Origin: Pontibacillus salicampi
Lineage (GTDB): Bacteria > Bacillota > Bacilli > Bacillales > BH030062
Reading direction: 5' to 3'
Assembly: GCF_042434395.1 (NCBI RefSeq)
Contig: NZ_JBHLTP010000004.1
Coordinates: 124,001 to 188,000 of the forward strand
DNA length: 64,000 nt
Shown here: positions 24,897 to 33,070 of the stretch, piece after piece
Layout of the letters: every line of letters starts with the position of its first letter
Numbering within the stretch: the stretch's first letter is position 1
Notes under the pieces: generated by a model
Told to the model about the DNA's origin: nothing
Seen by the model: the letters and a program-made list of their open reading frames with translations, nothing else
Databases searched by the model: none
Program-made: the position numbers and the translations under genes

Positions 24897-26170
24897 AGAA
24901 ACAAACCAATGAGGAACTCCCTAAGGAGGTAGAAGAAAAAATAGATTCTACTCTATCATCCCTTACCAGCAAAAAGCCTCGCCGTGCTTGGAAGTATGGA
25001 ATTTCGGTTGCAGCAGTATTATTAGCCTTTATGGTAGGAACAGCCTCCTTATCTCCGACTATAGCCCAATCTATTAAAACCATCCCAATGGTCGAATCCG
25101 TCATGAAATTGGTAGGTAGTATTACGGAAAAAGAAGCTGCAAAACAAAACTTAACAGTATCCATTGGAGAGGAGGTAGCCATAGATGGAAAAACGATTAC
25201 CTTTACAGAATCCTTTTATGATGGTACAGAAGTGCATATAAGCTATGTAGTATCTGGAGTAACGGATCAATCCAAAGGGATCTTTTCTGACGATCTATCT
25301 TTTGAGGTGAATGGTGAGGAAATAACAAACTATGGCTATGGAGTAGGAGGTTCGAGAATGGATGAAACGACCGAGGCCGGGACGATATCGATTACCATCA
25401 ATAATCTGCCTGAATCCTTTACCCTCGCCATAAAGCATAAGGAAGATGATTGGCAGGTGAGTATTCCAGTAGAGAAGAAGGGGGAGGAAACGTTTGTACC
25501 TATACATCAAGAGGCTGCCTATAAGGAGCTTACCATGAATATTACAAGTGTTTCCTTTACCCCAACTACAACAAGGCTTCAGTACAATCTCGTTTATCCT
25601 GAGCAAACGAATATTATAACGAATGAAAAACAAATGCTATTACAGGTGGAAGATGAACAAGGCAGAGTGCTCCGACACAGTGGCGCAAGCGGAAGCGGGT
25701 ACGGACTCTCCAATGGATTACAATCTACCACAGAGAAGGTAAATCTGGAACGAATTGATGGGGAGACACCTAAAACACTTACCATTAAACCGTATATAAT
25801 GGATTTTCAGTCAAATCAAAATAAGGCCGTAGAGAACAGTGAAGCTGTATGGAAAGGAGAGTCTGTCACATTATCTCAAGGGGAAATGGGAAGCTTAACA
25901 GTAACGGAAGTTCTTAGAAATGGGAAGGACATCGAGGTAATCTATGAAGTGCAAGGAGAGGATGCCGCTACTCAATCCTCTACTTTCTGGCTGGAAGACA
26001 AACAGGGGAATTATATTGAAGGAAGTAGAGGAGAAGAGCGATTAGGAGCTAATACCTTTAAGCAAACATTTTATGATGTAGGGGAAGAAGAGGAGCTCAT
26101 TTTTAAAACAGCACAAATGGAATCGCACGAGTATATACAAGACTTAGAATTTACTATTACAGTAGATTGA
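24872..26170 (+). CDS. DUF4179 membrane protein, probable anti-sigma factor
   Basis: A 432-residue protein with a short cytoplasmic N-terminus (1-43), one membrane span (about 44-64, ISVAAVLLAFMVGTASL) and a large beta-rich extracellular part that includes a DUF4179-type domain directly after the span. The arrangement (ECF gene, 25-base overlap, single-span partner) is that of a sigma factor with its membrane-bound regulator. The N-terminus has no obvious zinc-binding anti-sigma motif, so inhibition is inferred from context. Terminator follows. Confidence 0.8.
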   Translation: MEQWEKILKKQTNEELPKEVEEKIDSTLSSLTSKKPRRAWKYGISVAAVLLAFMVGTASLSPTIAQSIKTIPMVESVMKLVGSITEKEAAKQNLTVSIGEEVAIDGKTITFTESFYDGTEVHISYVVSGVTDQSKGIFSDDLSFEVNGEEITNYGYGVGGSRMDETTEAGTISITINNLPESFTLAIKHKEDDWQVSIPVEKKGEETFVPIHQEAAYKELTMNITSVSFTPTTTRLQYNLVYPEQTNIITNEKQMLLQVEDEQGRVLRHSGASGSGYGLSNGLQSTTEKVNLERIDGETPKTLTIKPYIMDFQSNQNKAVENSEAVWKGESVTLSQGEMGSLTVTEVLRNGKDIEVIYEVQGEDAATQSSTFWLEDKQGNYIEGSRGEERLGANTFKQTFYDVGEEEELIFKTAQMESHEYIQDLEFTITVD

Positions 26171-26176
26171 CCATAT

Positions 26177-26209
26177 AAAAGCCCATTCTTTCACGAATGG
26201 GCTATCTTT
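26177..26209. terminator. Bidirectional terminator
   Basis: AAAAGCCCATTC / GAATGGGCT stem with a 6-nt loop between the DUF4179 and DUF3243 genes, which are convergent. Confidence 0.8.
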
Positions 26210-26210
26210 A

Positions 26211-26528
26211 TTATTTGTAATCTTGTACCATACGCACGAGTAAATGAGCCATCGTATGCTGCTCATCCTTTGTACCTTGCTTCCAAAGCTCCTGAAGCAG
26301 ATGCTCTTCACGGTTACGAGGCTCTTCGTTGTTAGCAAGATAATTAGCCATTTTCTCAGCACTTTGAGCAAGAGCTTCTTCACTCATTCCAACCTTCTCT
26401 GCTTTATCTACTTTACTTCCTAAATAGCTTGCAAACTTATTAAAGTTTTCTAGGATATCTTCTTTCTTCTCTTCACTAATGTCGGCAGCTTTTTGTTCCA
26501 TTTTATTTAAATATTGGTTATTACTCAT
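26211..26528 (-). CDS. DUF3243 family protein
   Basis: A 105-residue helical cytoplasmic protein. The segment from ILENFNKFASYLGSKV through EEPRNREEHLLQELW to MAHLLVRMVQ fits the DUF3243 family (YmfJ-like) of Bacillus, whose role is unknown. AAAAGGAGG precedes the ATG. Monocistronic. Confidence 0.75.
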   Translation of the reverse strand: MSNNQYLNKMEQKAADISEEKKEDILENFNKFASYLGSKVDKAEKVGMSEEALAQSAEKMANYLANNEEPRNREEHLLQELWKQGTKDEQHTMAHLLVRMVQDYK

Positions 26529-26871
26529 ATTAACATCCTCCTTTTATGCTTTGTATAAAATGGAATTCCCGAAAATATAGGAGGGTAAACGAACTATCGC
26601 TTAGGGATGGATGTGCTTGGTGTTGGTAGGCTGCAGACTGCAGCGGTTAGAATTGAACGCTCTAGATATGATTTTCGGAGAGTGAATGATTAAAATGGTA
26701 TGAAGGAGTTAAGTGAATTGTACTTCAGCTCCTTTGGATTATCCCTTAAACATATTGGGTTTTCTCTAGTGGTCTTCTCGTTTCCACATGTTGATAGGAA
26801 GGAATTTTGTGTATCCACAAAGAATATGTTCGGAATGGAAAGCTTCAATTTTAGCAACAGGGGGAAATGAG
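26529..26871. other. 343-bp gap, no gene seen
   Basis: It holds the DUF3243 leader, a short perfect palindrome GCTGCAGACTGCAGC (26630-26644) and the leader of the next gene. An open frame from 26788 merges into the GNAT gene but lacks a ribosome site. Nothing else is supportable. Confidence 0.45.
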
Positions 26872-27432
26872 ATGAATCCGATTCTAAAAAATATTACAAC
26901 AAACATGGAAACAGACCGTCTTATGATGAGAAGGCCAGAGCCTGGAGATGGACAAGTAATCAATGAGGCAGTCATTGCATCCATTAATGAGTTGAAACCT
27001 TGGCTGGGGTTTGCGCAAGAGGAGCCAAGTGTGGAAGAAACAGAGATAAACAATAGGGAAGCACATATTGCTTTTTTGCAAAGGGAGAGCTTTCGTTTCT
27101 TGTTATTTCATAAACAAACAGGTGAATTTGTTGGAACAACGGGGCTTAGCGACATCAATTGGGATGTACCGAAAATGGAAATTGGATACTGGATTGCCAC
27201 AATACATAGTGGGAAGGGCTACATGACAGAAGCTATTGATAAATTAACAGACTTTGCTATGGAGGAGTTAGGATGTCGGCGTATCATGATACGGTGTGAC
27301 GCTAAAAATGAGAAAAGCCGATCTATTCCTGAGCGGCTTGGATTTCAATTGGAAGGAATTCTACGAAATGATGATACAGGAGAAAATCATCAGGATTTAA
27401 CGGATACGTGTGTCTATTCAAAAATCAAATAA
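26872..27432 (+). CDS. GNAT N-acetyltransferase, RimL-like
   Basis: A 186-residue RimJ/RimL-type GNAT protein: METDRLMMRRPEPGDG at the start, MEIGYWIATIHSGKGYMTEA as the cofactor-binding region (about 100-120), and DAKNEKSRSIPERLGF near the end. AGGGGGAAATGAG before the ATG at 26872 decides the start. It is followed by a perfect 17-bp inverted repeat. Ribosomal-protein or small-amine acetylation is possible; target unknown. Confidence 0.85.
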   Translation: MNPILKNITTNMETDRLMMRRPEPGDGQVINEAVIASINELKPWLGFAQEEPSVEETEINNREAHIAFLQRESFRFLLFHKQTGEFVGTTGLSDINWDVPKMEIGYWIATIHSGKGYMTEAIDKLTDFAMEELGCRRIMIRCDAKNEKSRSIPERLGFQLEGILRNDDTGENHQDLTDTCVYSKIK

Positions 27433-27438
27433 GAGTAG

Positions 27439-27489
27439 CTATACCATACCCTGAAGTACACTTGTCAGAAAATTCAGGGTATGGTATAG
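27439..27489 (+). terminator. Perfect 17-bp inverted repeat, possible terminator
   Basis: CTATACCATACCCTGAA and TTCAGGGTATGGTATAG are exact complements around a 17-nt loop. The flank TTATCGTATT is only weakly T-rich, so it may be a terminator of the GNAT gene or another structure. Confidence 0.5.
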
Positions 27490-27502
27490 TTATCGTATTA
27501 AA

Positions 27503-27516
27503 TGAAAGCGTTTTCT
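27503..27516. promoter_or_regulatory. cre-like CcpA site
   Basis: TGAAAGCGTTTTCT matches TGWAANCGNTNWCA at 13 of 14 positions. A GAGGGG ribosome-site-like sequence follows at once. Confidence 0.5.
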
Positions 27517-27601
27517 TGAGGGGCTGATCGCTATCATACACGAGACAAAGTTGAGGAAGGAAGCTTTTGCTCACGTAGGCAGGCATGGTTCAGATGAGGG
27601 A

Positions 27602-27682
27602 ATGCAACATAATAATTTTTGGTTTAACTATGGAACATTAGCAGTAACCATTACTGCATTAGTTGTACATCATTTAGTTTAA
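27602..27682 (+). CDS. Possible 26-residue membrane peptide or gene remnant
   Basis: ATG at 27602 opens a 26-codon frame (MQHNNFWFNYGTLAVTITAL then VVHHLV) that would form one membrane span. The frame stays open upstream to about 27524, just after the cre-like site, so the real product might be about 50 residues with a non-ATG start, or the tail of a decayed gene. No ribosome site is convincing for the ATG. Confidence 0.25.
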   Translation: MQHNNFWFNYGTLAVTITALVVHHLV

Positions 27683-27731
27683 TTAAAGGAAAGTGCGAAT
27701 TCGTTTACCTCCTAAAATGTCATATATAAGT

Positions 27732-27769
27732 AAGAACCCCCAGCCTGAATGTGAGGCTGGGGGTTCTTT
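27732..27769. terminator. Strong bidirectional terminator
   Basis: AAGAACCCCCAGCCT / AGGCTGGGGGTTCTT, a near-perfect 15-bp stem with T-rich flanks, ahead of the SulP 3' end. Confidence 0.9.
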
Positions 27770-27821
27770 CTGTCCGACCATTTTGAGGATTTGTTAAGCT
27801 TATCTGAGGTACATAAACAGC

Positions 27822-29279
27822 TTATGAGTTTTTATCGTGTGTAGCTAGTTTGCTGACGAGTGTTGAACTGTCTTCGTTCAGACCAACAATTTCAATAGCC
27901 TTACCTTGTTCCTTGAATTTCTCTGCAATTTTATCAATAGCACCTACTGCCGAATCGTCCCACACATGTGTGTTACTAAAGTCAATTAGGACTCGTTCAA
28001 CACCTTCTTCACGAAAATCAAATTGCTCAGGGATGTTGGACACTGAAGCGAAGAACATTTCCCCTTTTACAATATACATACGAACATTCCGTTCAGTGTC
28101 GAGTGTTTTCTCCACATGCACGTTTGAGATTTTTGCGACGAAGAAAATGGCGCTAAGAATAACCCCAGCGATCACCCCTCTGGAGAGGTCGTGGGTGTAA
28201 ACTACGGTTGCTACGGTTACAATCATGACAGCAGCATCGGATTTAGGCATCAGGTGAAGCTTTGTAAGGGAAGACCAGTCAAAGGTACCGATAGACACCA
28301 TAATCATCACCCCGACTAACGCTGCCATTGGAATTTGTATTAATAAATCTTGAAGCACAATAATAAGCACCATGAGAAATACACCGGCTACAAGAGTGGA
28401 AAGACGACCGCGGCCACCTGATTTTACGTTAATGACGGATTGACCAATCATCGCACATCCAGCCATTCCACCAAAAAAACCAGTCACGACGTTCGCAACG
28501 CCTTGTCCACGAGCTTCTTTATTCTTATCACTTGGAGTATCTGTCATATCATCTACAATTTGCGCTGTAAGCAGGGATTCTAGAAGCCCTACAATGGATA
28601 ATGCAAGAGAGTATGGAAAGATGATTTGTAACGTTTCAAAGTTTAAAGGTATTTCTGGAATCATGAAAATAGGCAGCTTAGAGGTTAGTTCCCCCATATC
28701 TCCTACTGTTTGGACACCGAGACCAGTCGTCATCACAATGACGGTCATAACGATAATAGCTACAAGTGGAGCTGGTACTGCTCTTGTAAGATAAGGAAAT
28801 AAATAAATAATTCCTAATGATCCAGCTACCATGAGGTACATAGGCCATCCGGCATCTTTAAAATAATCAAGCTGTGACATGAAAATTAAAATAGCGAGAG
28901 CATTTACAAACCCAATCATAACGGAGCGGGGTATAAACTTCATCAGTTTCCCAATCTTTAAAACTCCGAAGACTATCTGTAGAATACCTGTCAATATTGT
29001 AGCGGCAAGTAGGTATTGCAGTCCATGTTCTGCTACAAGTGTCACCATCAATAAGGCCATTGCTCCAGTTGCTGCAGATATCATACCTGGTCTGCCACCA
29101 AGAAAAGCAGTTACGACGGCAATACAAAATGAAGCATACAGTCCAACCATCGGGTCTACGCCTGCAATAATGGAAAAGGCAATTGCTTCTGGAATTAAGG
29201 CTAAAGCCACAACAATTCCAGCAAGGACATCCCCTTTCACATTACCAAACCACTGTTGTTTTAATGTTTGCTGATTCAA
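27822..29279 (-). CDS. SulP-family anion transporter with STAS domain
   Basis: A 485-residue transporter of the SulP family (sulfate, bicarbonate or other anions). About 10-14 hydrophobic spans fill residues 10-375, including the family segment ALIPEAIAFSIIAGVDPMVGLYASF near the start; a C-terminal STAS domain (about 385-480) ends the protein. I start at TTG 29279 because AAAGAGGTG lies 5 bases upstream; a longer frame to 29354 would translate through a leader hairpin. A terminator-like hairpin between promoter and start suggests attenuation. It is divergent from a universal stress protein, a pairing seen elsewhere. Substrate not inferable. Confidence 0.88.
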   Translation of the reverse strand: MNQQTLKQQWFGNVKGDVLAGIVVALALIPEAIAFSIIAGVDPMVGLYASFCIAVVTAFLGGRPGMISAATGAMALLMVTLVAEHGLQYLLAATILTGILQIVFGVLKIGKLMKFIPRSVMIGFVNALAILIFMSQLDYFKDAGWPMYLMVAGSLGIIYLFPYLTRAVPAPLVAIIVMTVIVMTTGLGVQTVGDMGELTSKLPIFMIPEIPLNFETLQIIFPYSLALSIVGLLESLLTAQIVDDMTDTPSDKNKEARGQGVANVVTGFFGGMAGCAMIGQSVINVKSGGRGRLSTLVAGVFLMVLIIVLQDLLIQIPMAALVGVMIMVSIGTFDWSSLTKLHLMPKSDAAVMIVTVATVVYTHDLSRGVIAGVILSAIFFVAKISNVHVEKTLDTERNVRMYIVKGEMFFASVSNIPEQFDFREEGVERVLIDFSNTHVWDDSAVGAIDKIAEKFKEQGKAIEIVGLNEDSSTLVSKLATHDKNS

Positions 29280-29305
29280 ATCAACACCTCTTTCTATTAA
29301 ATTAT

Positions 29306-29340
29306 GAAAAAAAGAACGACTTCCGACCCTATCAGAAGTC
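29306..29340 (-). promoter_or_regulatory. Terminator-like hairpin in the SulP leader
   Basis: On the minus strand GACTTC, an 11-nt loop, GAAGTC, then GTTC and seven T. It lies after the promoter and about 27 bases before the TTG start, the position of a transcription attenuator. Confidence 0.55.
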
Positions 29341-29362
29341 CTAACCGATTGCAACGAGATTG

Positions 29363-29374
29363 ATTATAACATGT
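29363..29374 (-). promoter_or_regulatory. Extended -10 promoter of the SulP gene
   Basis: TATAAT at 29368-29363 on the minus strand is preceded by TG one base upstream (TGTTATAAT). A -35 box is poor (TTATTT at 18 bases). Start would fall near 29356, giving a leader of about 75 bases. Confidence 0.5.
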
Positions 29375-29565
29375 ACACGAAAAATCAAATAACGTCATGA
29401 AAGCGCATAAATATCATGTATGCTTCCAAATTCTCCTCTATTCTCTTCTATATAGGGGAAAACCATAAAAGTTACATTTTCTTGTCGAAATTTTTTCCAA
29501 AAACAAACAAATGTTTATCCGTGGTATGATAAAGGAAATAAGAAAAAAGTAGTGAGGTGAATGAT

Positions 29566-29988
29566 ATGTATAAAAAGATTTTATTAGCTGCAGATGGATC
29601 AGATCATGCTAGAAAGTCAGCGGAGCATGCGGCCTATTTGGCGACTATGGAAACAGATTCTGTAGTAACCGTTGTGTATGTAGTGGATGCGGCATCTTCC
29701 AAGCATGATGTTCTTGCTGAAGGGACAAGCAGTACTTATTTAAATGAGCTTCGACATGAGCGGATCCGTCCGGTTGAGGGTATTTTAGAGGAGAAGGGAG
29801 TTTCCTTTGATTATAAAATATTAAAGGGAGAACCAGGTCCGGAGCTTATTCGCTATGCCAATGAGGAAGCTTATGACGTCATTGTAATGGGGAGCAGAGG
29901 ACTAAATGCATTACAAGAGATGGTGCTCGGCAGTGTATCCCATAAAGTATCCCATGGTGCTCATTGTCCTGTAATGATTGTAAAGTAA
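29566..29988 (+). CDS. Universal stress protein, UspA family
   Basis: A 140-residue single Usp domain: MYKKILLAADGSDHARKSAE at the start and the ATP-binding type signature VMGSRGLNALQEMVLGSVS (G-2x-G-9x-GS) near the end. GAGGTGA lies 7 bases before the ATG at 29566, better than GTG at 29557. It is divergent from the SulP transporter with about 200 bases between. Usp proteins are often paired with anion or cation transporters and may modulate them; that is inference here. Confidence 0.9.
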   Translation: MYKKILLAADGSDHARKSAEHAAYLATMETDSVVTVVYVVDAASSKHDVLAEGTSSTYLNELRHERIRPVEGILEEKGVSFDYKILKGEPGPELIRYANEEAYDVIVMGSRGLNALQEMVLGSVSHKVSHGAHCPVMIVK

Positions 29989-30018
29989 TTGCCCTACTTT
30001 AGCTGCATCTATCAATAA

Positions 30019-30053
30019 CAAAGCCCTGCCTCCTACAAGAAGGCGGGCTTTTT
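30019..30053. terminator. Bidirectional terminator
   Basis: AAAGCCCTGCCT / AGGCGGGCTTTTT stem between the Usp gene and the convergent GNAT gene. Confidence 0.85.
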
Positions 30054-30056
30054 AAG

Positions 30057-30569
30057 TTAATCAGTGATGTACTTAGCCATGAGGATTTCATCTTGATAGG
30101 TTCCATTCTCTAATCGAATAGCACCCGATTCGTAACCGTATTGAGTGAAGCCGCATGTTTCATATAATGCTAGTGCAGAAGCATTGCTGGCAACGACAGA
30201 TAGCTGAAGCTGCTCTAGTTCAATATTCCTCCCGGTAGAGGTACACATGTCTAACAGTTTTTTTCCGACACCATTTCCGCGTGAAGCAGGAGAAACGTAC
30301 ATAGCCAGAATATCCCCCTTATGACGAACCTTCTCGTGCTGGGTATGTGGAAGCAATGTAACCACACCTACTAGCTGATCGTTGTAAAATGCCCCAAATG
30401 TATAGTTGTCTCGAGATTGTAAGCGGTCTGCTGTTTGTTGGACGGGATTGTTCTTTTGTAATGCTGATTGATACGTAATTAGAAATGCTTCAGGATTACC
30501 CTTTAAAGCTTCTAACCTTAGCTGCCAATAGGATGCCGCGTCTTCTTCAGTTAATCGTTTATAATCCAT
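30057..30569 (-). CDS. GNAT N-acetyltransferase
   Basis: A 170-residue GNAT protein with YVSPASRGNGVGKKLLDM as the acetyl-CoA loop (about 87-104) and VVASNASALALYETCGF at the C-terminal motif. Start at 30569 follows ATGGAGGTTACT; an upstream start would sit inside that site. It begins 12 bases after the stop of the ABC permease and is probably read from the same transcript. Acceptor unknown. Confidence 0.85.
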   Translation of the reverse strand: MDYKRLTEEDAASYWQLRLEALKGNPEAFLITYQSALQKNNPVQQTADRLQSRDNYTFGAFYNDQLVGVVTLLPHTQHEKVRHKGDILAMYVSPASRGNGVGKKLLDMCTSTGRNIELEQLQLSVVASNASALALYETCGFTQYGYESGAIRLENGTYQDEILMAKYITD

Positions 30570-30581
30570 AGTAACCTCCAT

Positions 30582-32228
30582 TTACTGTTTTTCGTAAATC
30601 AAACAATATTGTTCCTTCACCTTCTTCTGTAAGCGATGGTCAGCAATCCATATTGCAACGGCGAGTGTTATTCCCATTAAAAGGAAAACGCCCCATACAT
30701 TATTAATGAATGGTAGCAGCCACACGACTAATACAACACAACCTAGACTGAACAGTTGAACAACAAAGCTGATTAATGGTGTAAATCTTGTTTTAAATAC
30801 TTCCTGTTCATCGAGCCATTCCAATTTTGGATCATCCAAATCATAATAGATACCAATTAGGCTGCTGAACCAGCTGGCTGCTACTATAAGAATTGCCCAC
30901 AGCGTAATGACGAGGGGTGGGACAGGGAGGAAGAATACAAACAATAATGTCAAAATAATGATTGTAATTCCTTCTATTATCATTGCAGCTATGGCCTTCC
31001 CATAAATAATCGTTAACGGTTGAATTGGCAAATATAAATTAACAAACCATCGTGGCCCGTCTCGTGAAATAGCAGAGGAAGCAGTTGGATTAGAACCCAA
31101 AACGAATACGGAAAAGAAAAACGCCGCCAGAAGGATACTTTTGTCTTCCATGGTACTTAAGGAAGGTGCCATGCTTCCTAATCCATCATCCATAAATAAA
31201 ATGATAAGAAGGAGCATCGGAGCGAATAAGCCTTGAACGATACAATTAATAAAGAATGCCGGAGTGCGAAATATAGTCCTGATTTCTTTTAGGGTGTACG
31301 TCCGGATGACACTTCTGGAGATGGACGTTTGCTCGATATTCGCAACAACCTTCCCCTTACCACTCCCGCTTAGTCCTAAGACACCTTTATAGTATAGCTT
31401 CTGTCCTCCCCATATAAATAGCCCTACTAACACTAGCGTACAGAGGATAAACAAGAAGAGAAACAGAAGGCTAACCCATCCTGATGTAGATAAAGCTTTC
31501 GTGCCAATATAGACATTAGGTAGAATTTTCGTTATGTTCCATAGGAAATGGTCTTGTTGTTCCATCCATTTACCAGTTTCCTGAGCCACACCACCTGAAT
31601 CTGTGTTCAGTCGTACAACTACATTAATTCCAACTACAAAGGCAAGAGAGAAAACCCCAGCCAACACTCGAATACGATCTTTATTTTTAGATATGTTTGC
31701 AAAACGCATTAAGAACATAACGAGTAGAGACGACAAAATAAACGGAATGAGCGGAAACAGCAAGAATATAAAAAGACTATTAATTATGTAGAAAATCCTT
31801 ATACCATCAAGCGAGCCATAAATACCTAAGACCGGAACGAGCATGAGAGCACCGAGGGCGTAGGTCGTTAATAAGGGAGGTAATGATTTGCCAATGAGAA
31901 TCTGGTATGGATGAAACGGCATTGGTAAATAATTCTCTATATCATCTGAGAAATAGAATGCAGTTAAACCAGCCGGCACGCTAAGTAAGAGCAGCAGCAA
32001 GCCTGTTATCAGGAAAGCAATAGCTAGTATGAGTGATTGCTGATTGGCCGGTTCAAGAATACTGTATGCTACACTCATCAAGCTGGATAGGGACACTAAT
32101 AATAAAGCTCCTATTGGCAGCATAGCTAAAAAAACGAGAAAGGCGCTTACTTTTGCTTTCTCCGTCTTAAAAATTGCTGAAAAGTACAGCTTCATCATCG
32201 TCTTGAATAATATTTTCGTTCTATTCAT
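30582..32228 (-). CDS. ABC exporter permease
   Basis: A 548-residue membrane protein with about 12 hydrophobic segments in two halves and a soluble stretch between (about 200-330), resembling YthQ-type permeases of Bacillus. The ATPase gene overlaps it by 8 bases upstream, so the two make one transporter. No substrate-binding protein is present, consistent with export. Substrate unknown. The downstream GNAT may share the transcript. Confidence 0.8.
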   Translation of the reverse strand: MNRTKILFKTMMKLYFSAIFKTEKAKVSAFLVFLAMLPIGALLLVSLSSLMSVAYSILEPANQQSLILAIAFLITGLLLLLLSVPAGLTAFYFSDDIENYLPMPFHPYQILIGKSLPPLLTTYALGALMLVPVLGIYGSLDGIRIFYIINSLFIFLLFPLIPFILSSLLVMFLMRFANISKNKDRIRVLAGVFSLAFVVGINVVVRLNTDSGGVAQETGKWMEQQDHFLWNITKILPNVYIGTKALSTSGWVSLLFLFLFILCTLVLVGLFIWGGQKLYYKGVLGLSGSGKGKVVANIEQTSISRSVIRTYTLKEIRTIFRTPAFFINCIVQGLFAPMLLLIILFMDDGLGSMAPSLSTMEDKSILLAAFFFSVFVLGSNPTASSAISRDGPRWFVNLYLPIQPLTIIYGKAIAAMIIEGITIIILTLLFVFFLPVPPLVITLWAILIVAASWFSSLIGIYYDLDDPKLEWLDEQEVFKTRFTPLISFVVQLFSLGCVVLVVWLLPFINNVWGVFLLMGITLAVAIWIADHRLQKKVKEQYCLIYEKQ

Positions 32229-32946
32229 GCTTAGTCAGCTCCAGAAAGATTTGTTCCAACGATCCATCTGATTCGAACTGCTCCCTCATCTCTTGCATAT
32301 TACCGTTGAACTCTAATTTTCCTTTATTAATAATAGCAACCTGATCACACAATTGCTCCACAACTTCCAGGACATGGGTAGAGAAGAAGACTGTTTTTCC
32401 TTTTCTGGCATGCTCTCGCATCATTTCCTTTAATGTATAAGAGGATTTCGGATCGAGACCTGTAAGCGGCTCATCCAAAATCCACACGTCAGGGTCATGT
32501 AATAGCACACCACTTACAATGATTTTCTGACGCATTCCATGAGAGTAGGTTTGAATAGTATCATTTAGAGCCTCGTAAATGCCAAATTCCTTCGTTAAAT
32601 ATTCTATTTTCTCTTTCCTAGCTTCAAGGGGAACCTCATATACATCACCGATAAAATTTAAGTATTCAATTCCCTTTAAACGTAAAAATAAATCAGGGCT
32701 GTCTGGAACATAACCAAAGCTTTTCTTTGCTTCAATAGGATGATCTGCTATATTAAATCCATTAATCGTTATCGTTCCTTCGTCAATTGGTAATACCCCT
32801 GTCAGCATTTTAATCGTTGTTGATTTGCCAGCACCATTTGGTCCAAGAAATCCAAAAATCATTCCATCTTGAATGGTTAGGTTCAACTTCTCCACAGCCT
32901 TTGTTCCAGAGGAGAAGCTTTTGGAAACATTGGATATGTCAATCAT
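32221..32946 (-). CDS. ABC exporter ATP-binding protein
   Basis: A 241-residue ABC ATPase: Walker A GPNGAGKST (about 35-43), Q-loop GYVPDSPDLF, signature YSHGMRQK, Walker B VWILDEPLTGLD and H-loop FFSTHVLEV. Similar to YthP-type ATPases. It overlaps the permease by 8 bases, so the products are coupled. Transcription diverges from the HD hydrolase gene, leaving about 124 bases between. Confidence 0.88.
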   Translation of the reverse strand: MIDISNVSKSFSSGTKAVEKLNLTIQDGMIFGFLGPNGAGKSTTIKMLTGVLPIDEGTITINGFNIADHPIEAKKSFGYVPDSPDLFLRLKGIEYLNFIGDVYEVPLEARKEKIEYLTKEFGIYEALNDTIQTYSHGMRQKIIVSGVLLHDPDVWILDEPLTGLDPKSSYTLKEMMREHARKGKTVFFSTHVLEVVEQLCDQVAIINKGKLEFNGNMQEMREQFESDGSLEQIFLELTKHE

Positions 32947-33070
32947 TGTTACCCGCCTTTCATCATGAGGTGTATGAAATACGCATATACCTCATTCTGA
33001 TTTCTTACCATAGTATGATATTCTACTATCATAGCAAAAAAATCCAATTCATGGCAGAGAGGATGTTAAT

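Larger units (their letters stand above)
27433..27821. other. 389-bp gap: inverted repeat, cre, short frame, terminator
   Basis: This gap holds the 17-bp inverted repeat (27439-27489), a cre-like site (27503-27516), a possible short reading frame (27602-27682, perhaps starting earlier) and the strong shared terminator (27732-27769). A regulatory site without an obvious gene behind it suggests a decayed or very small gene. Confidence 0.5.

Noticed and set aside
26630..26644. Palindrome GCTGCAGACTGCAGC as an operator
   Set aside because: Short, isolated, far from any promoter I can define; could be chance.
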